Origin: an uncultured Bacteroidales bacterium
GTDB lineage: Bacteria; Bacteroidota; Bacteroidia; Bacteroidales; F082
DNA length: 16,465 nucleotides
Direction of reading: 5' to 3'
NCBI GenBank assembly: GCA_937902805.1
Contig: CALEMB010000101.1
Span: 1 to 16,465 of the forward strand
The notes below the pieces were generated by a model that was not told where the DNA came from, did no database searches, and saw nothing but the letters and a program-made list of their open reading frames with translations. The position numbers were made by a program, and so were the translations under genes. Numbering within the stretch: the stretch's first letter is position 1; each line of letters opens with the position of its first letter. Positions 14,169 through 16,465 of the stretch are shown here, in pieces.

Positions 14169-15685
14169 GCGTTATGTTCCTCTTTGATTTTGCGTTCAAT
14201 GTGGTTCAGTACCAAGTGGATGTCTGGATAAGTCGATTTGAGCCATTCGTAAATCGTTTGGGCGAAGAAGACGGAACGATGCTGTCCGCCAGTGCAGCCA
14301 AACGAAACCATCAGGTTGCTGAAATGACGCTCACGGTAATTGTCAACGCTTTGTCCGACGATGGCTTTCACATGGTCAAGGAAGACGTGGACGGGCGGCT
14401 TGGCCATCAGGTAGTCGATGACCTCCCAGTCGCGGCCGGTCTTGGTCTTGAATTCGGGTTCGCGGCCAGGATTGGGCAGGGCACGACAGTCGAACGTGAA
14501 GCCGCCGCCGTTGCCGCTGAAGTCGTTGGGATAGCCTTTTTTGAAGGAGAAACTGTTTATGGTTACTGTGAGTTTAGAGTTTAGAGTTGAGAGTTGAGAG
14601 TTGAGAGTCAGTGGATAGTTTAGAGTTGAGAGTTGGGAGATGACGTTTTGGAGTTCTGGGTAATCGTTTAATGGGTGTTTTTCGTTCCAAGTTTTCAACT
14701 CCTTTAGCGCGTAAGGGATGCTCTCGATGAAATGTGATTTCTTTTGAATCAAGCCCCTGAAGCCGTAGGCACCGAGGACTTGTAGCAGTCTCAAATACAC
14801 GAAATAGGGTTGGTAGGTGTCGAATTTGACTTCTTCTGGATTGACGAATTGCTTCAACTCCTCTTTGTAGTATTGGATGAGTTCGTCGCGGACAGTTTGC
14901 GGAATCTGCGCTTTCACTTGATAAAGCAAAGAAACCACATCGTAGTTCAGCGGACCTTTTCTACCACCTTGGAAGTCGATGAAATACAGTTCATTGTTCT
15001 TCACCATGATGTTGCGCGACTGGAAGTCGCGGTACATGAAGAAGTCGCAGGGCGCTTGGCTGACAAAGTCGGCGAAAGCTTCGAAGTCCTTGCCCAAGCG
15101 TGTCTCGTTGAAGTCGATTTCCTCGTGCGGCTTGACGAAGTAGTACTTGAAGTAGTTCAAATCATCTATGATGGCCTGGCGGTCGAAGCGCTCAGTAGGG
15201 TAGGCCTTGCTGTAATCCAAACCTTGATGACCTAATACTTGCAGTCTGACCAAATGATTCAGAGCTTGCTTGTAGAGTTGGATGATGTTTTCGCTATATG
15301 CGGTCCCTGAGTCTGAAAAAGCTGAGGTCCCTGAGCCTGTCGAAGGGCCGACTGTTACCAGTGACCTTTGAACATGTGCAAACAGGTTGTCATCCCCGAA
15401 GTCGCTTTGAAGATAACAAGTCTTGTCCTCGTTGACTGCGAAGACCTCGGGTACATTCAGTCCCAAGTCGTGGAAATGCTTACTGAATGTCAGGAAAGCC
15501 TCGTTTTCCTCCGTATTTTCGCTGTAAGTGCCTATCAGCGTGCGCTTGTCGGTGATAATCCGGTAATACTTCCTCGCTGAGCCTGAGGCTGCGATGGGCA
15601 GAATGTCAATTGGTGTCTCGCCAAGGGAACGGGTGAGTTCTGCTAGAATATTCTGTATTTCTGAGGGTTGCATAAACAATTCCAT
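14165..15685 (-). CDS. AmgK-type anomeric sugar kinase fused to RapZ C-terminal domain
   Basis: A 506-aa two-domain protein. Residues 1-345 form an aminoglycoside-phosphotransferase-fold kinase like AmgK, which makes MurNAc or GlcNAc 1-phosphate: nucleotide loop AASGSARKYYR (32-42), catalytic YRDFQSRNIM (218-227, D220, N225) and metal-binding IDFQGGRKGPLNYDVVSLL (236-254). Residues 372-506 match the RapZ C-terminal domain: FTFDCRALPNPG (396-407), KTGRDWEV (415-422) and SFGCTGGQHRSV (461-472). The RapZ N-terminal P-loop ATPase is absent. RapZ-C binds GlcN6P and RNA in Escherichia coli. The linker (about 349-371, QLSTLN twice) is encoded by TTGAGAGTT repeats. First gene of the operon, overlapping murU by ATGA. 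A second start at residue 5 (15673) is possible. Confidence 0.85.
   Translation of the reverse strand: MELFMQPSEIQNILAELTRSLGETPIDILPIAASGSARKYYRIITDKRTLIGTYSENTEENEAFLTFSKHFHDLGLNVPEVFAVNEDKTCYLQSDFGDDNLFAHVQRSLVTVGPSTGSGTSAFSDSGTAYSENIIQLYKQALNHLVRLQVLGHQGLDYSKAYPTERFDRQAIIDDLNYFKYYFVKPHEEIDFNETRLGKDFEAFADFVSQAPCDFFMYRDFQSRNIMVKNNELYFIDFQGGRKGPLNYDVVSLLYQVKAQIPQTVRDELIQYYKEELKQFVNPEEVKFDTYQPYFVYLRLLQVLGAYGFRGLIQKKSHFIESIPYALKELKTWNEKHPLNDYPELQNVISQLSTLNYPLTLNSQLSTLNSKLTVTINSFSFKKGYPNDFSGNGGGFTFDCRALPNPGREPEFKTKTGRDWEVIDYLMAKPPVHVFLDHVKAIVGQSVDNYRERHFSNLMVSFGCTGGQHRSVFFAQTIYEWLKSTYPDIHLVLNHIERKIKEEHNA
14573..14634. repeat. TTGAGAGTT/TTTAGAGTT repeat encoding the domain linker
   Basis: On the plus strand the stretch consists of 7-bp units, TTTAGAG and TTGAGAG, repeated head to tail, interrupted by TCAGTGGATAG. 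On the coding strand this gives two QLSTLN motifs separated by YPLTLNS. Its base pattern differs strongly from the flanking coding sequence and resembles intergenic simple repeats. It falls precisely between the kinase and RapZ-like domains. Confidence 0.8.
15302..15349. repeat. GGTCCCTGAG(CCTGTCGAA) repeats inside the kinase gene
   Basis: GGTCCCTGAG occurs at 15302-15311 and again at 15326-15335, 24 bp apart. The second copy extends into an imperfect palindrome in which GGTCCCT pairs with AGGGCC. The block encodes a Ser/Gly/Thr-rich loop (residues 113-128) in the kinase. A related 13-bp copy is at 13629-13641 in murU. Confidence 0.65.
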
Positions 15686-15723
15686 TTTTTCTATTGCGCA
15701 AATTTACAAAGAAAAATGGAATT
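15678..15723. promoter_or_regulatory. amgK-operon promoter region with 12-bp inverted repeat
   Basis: On the minus strand TAAATTTG (15706-15699) matches the TAnnTTTG -7 box, 14 bp before the first ATG of the kinase gene. A perfect 12-bp inverted repeat, AATTCCATTTTT (15678-15689) with AAAAATGGAATT (15712-15723), flanks it symmetrically; one arm covers the start codon and the other lies just upstream of the -7 box. A -33 TTTG was not found. The inverted repeat may be an operator or a leader hairpin. Confidence 0.5.
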
Positions 15724-15737
15724 ACGTGTAAGGGGCT

Positions 15738-16028
15738 TTATTTCTTCCCTCGATTCTCAACCCACACCCACAGCCGCCACATCAAATAGCCCCAGGCGAA
15801 GAAAAAGACGTAGAAAATCCATTTTGGAATGGAGGTTTGATAGGCGCCTTCCTTGTCGATTTCGCTGTATTGCTCGGTAGGAATGTCGGCATAGTAATAG
15901 GCCCCCGCACCGAAGTCGTAGCCTTCGACAAGGCCGAGTCGGTTGGCCATAATCCAACCGGCCAAAAACAAAGTGATTACCACCACTGCGATGGTAATCA
16001 CTTTGAATATTTTGTGGCTTTTGTTCAT
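15738..16028 (-). CDS. Small membrane protein, two predicted helices, function unknown
   Basis: A 96-aa protein that I do not recognise. It has a short basic N-terminus, a hydrophobic helix at about 8-29, a soluble loop of about 40 residues rich in Tyr, Gly and acidic residues (GYDFGAGAYYYADIPTEQY), a second aromatic helix at about 69-88 with four Trp, and a basic end (ENRGKK). By the positive-inside rule both ends would face the cytoplasm and the loop the periplasm. Its ATG overlaps the stop of the YeiH-family gene by one base (TAATG), implying translational coupling and a role linked to that transporter. It is followed closely by the kinase promoter; no terminator is visible after it. Confidence 0.7.
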   Translation of the reverse strand: MNKSHKIFKVITIAVVVITLFLAGWIMANRLGLVEGYDFGAGAYYYADIPTEQYSEIDKEGAYQTSIPKWIFYVFFFAWGYLMWRLWVWVENRGKK

Positions 16029-16465
16029 TATTTGAACATGTCAAGTACCGGGACCTCGAAGACAACGCCCGACAGCAGGAACCACACGGCAAACAGGGTG
16101 AGGAGGATGTTGAACACCTGGCCTGCGATGTAGAGCCAGAGCACCTTGCCGCCTTGCATCTGTTTGAAGAGGCTCTTGAAGTTGGTGTCGAGACCGATGC
16201 TGGTGAAAGCCAGCACGAAGGCCCAGTTCTTGTATTGGTCGAGGACGCCGTTGATGTTCTTCACGGTAGCACCATCAGTGAGCGGCAGCACGATGAAGGA
16301 GGCGACCAACGAAGCCACGAAGAAACCGATGATGAACTTCGGGAAGCGGTTCCAGATTTCGCCAGCACCAACCTTCTGACCTTCGGTCTTGTCGACCTTG
16401 GTGGCAAAGAAAATGGCCACGAAGAAAGCGATGAAGCCGATGAGGATGTTCTGGATGGAAGATCG
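16028..16465 (-). CDS. YeiH-family (UPF0324) putative anion exporter, 3' part
   Basis: The C-terminal 145 residues of a gene whose 5' end lies beyond the right edge; the frame stays open to position 16465. The visible segments IWNRFPKFIIGFFVAS, WAFVLAFTSIGLDTNF and the final hydrophobic helix fit the YeiH/UPF0324 family of about ten-helix membrane proteins, annotated as putative sulfate exporters on limited evidence. The conserved segment FTSIGLDTNFKSL is typical of the family. The GTG at 16420 is only an internal codon, not the start. It is coupled by a one-base overlap to the small membrane protein downstream. Confidence 0.8.
   Translation of the reverse strand, partial: RSSIQNILIGFIAFFVAIFFATKVDKTEGQKVGAGEIWNRFPKFIIGFFVASLVASFIVLPLTDGATVKNINGVLDQYKNWAFVLAFTSIGLDTNFKSLFKQMQGGKVLWLYIAGQVFNILLTLFAVWFLLSGVVFEVPVLDMFK

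Noticed and set aside
14165..15685. Two separate genes joined by a sequencing error or frameshift
   Set aside because: The frame is continuous through the linker with no stop, and no plausible start with a promoter or ribosome-binding site was seen ahead of the RapZ-like part.

Overview
The window looks like core chromosome of an anaerobic member of the Bacteroidales (Bacteroidota). The evidence is a Bacteroidota-type promoter (TTTG, 20 bp, TATTTTTG) plus several further TAnnTTTG -7 boxes; a PorQ-like type IX secretion protein; a long Bacteroidota-type NusB (317 aa); a GWxTD-domain exported protein; and an N-terminal-rubredoxin ('reverse') rubrerythrin of the kind found in anaerobes. No phage, plasmid, insertion sequence or CRISPR array is visible.

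Layout, left to right. 1-599 holds a terminator, an 11-bp tandem repeat and two serine tRNAs on the minus strand (anticodons CGA and TGA). 600-3984 (+) is a tightly packed envelope cluster: GWxTD-domain exported protein, LpxL-type acyltransferase and family 2 glycosyltransferase. 4013-4432 (-) is aroQ, divergent from an Fe-S aldo/keto reductase (4544-5575, +) that has the best promoter in the window. 5682-6867 (-) is an iron/oxidative-stress pair, ferritin and reverse rubrerythrin. 7030-10496 (+) is nusB, porQ, recF and a DUF721/DciA-like gene. 10498-15685 (-) is a translationally coupled three-gene operon: an AmgK-type sugar kinase fused to a RapZ C-terminal domain, a MurU-type nucleotidyltransferase, and an AddB-like PD-(D/E)XK nuclease. 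The right edge holds a small two-helix membrane protein and the 3' part of a YeiH-family transporter gene, both on the minus strand.

The most interesting locus is 13401-15685. An anomeric amino-sugar kinase and a nucleotidyltransferase together match the AmgK-MurU salvage route, which returns MurNAc to UDP-MurNAc for peptidoglycan synthesis. Here the kinase carries in one polypeptide the C-terminal domain of RapZ, which in Enterobacteria senses GlcN6P and controls its synthesis. This suggests a cell-wall recycling enzyme with a built-in amino-sugar sensor or a second activity. The domain linker and two surface loops of these proteins are encoded by short repeats that look non-coding in origin.

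A second theme is short palindromic and tandem repeats at gene ends: a TAGAGACG inverted repeat that supplies the stop codons of two convergent genes, a perfect 36-bp palindrome built on the same core, and a TCAGC-rich spacer between ferritin and rubrerythrin.
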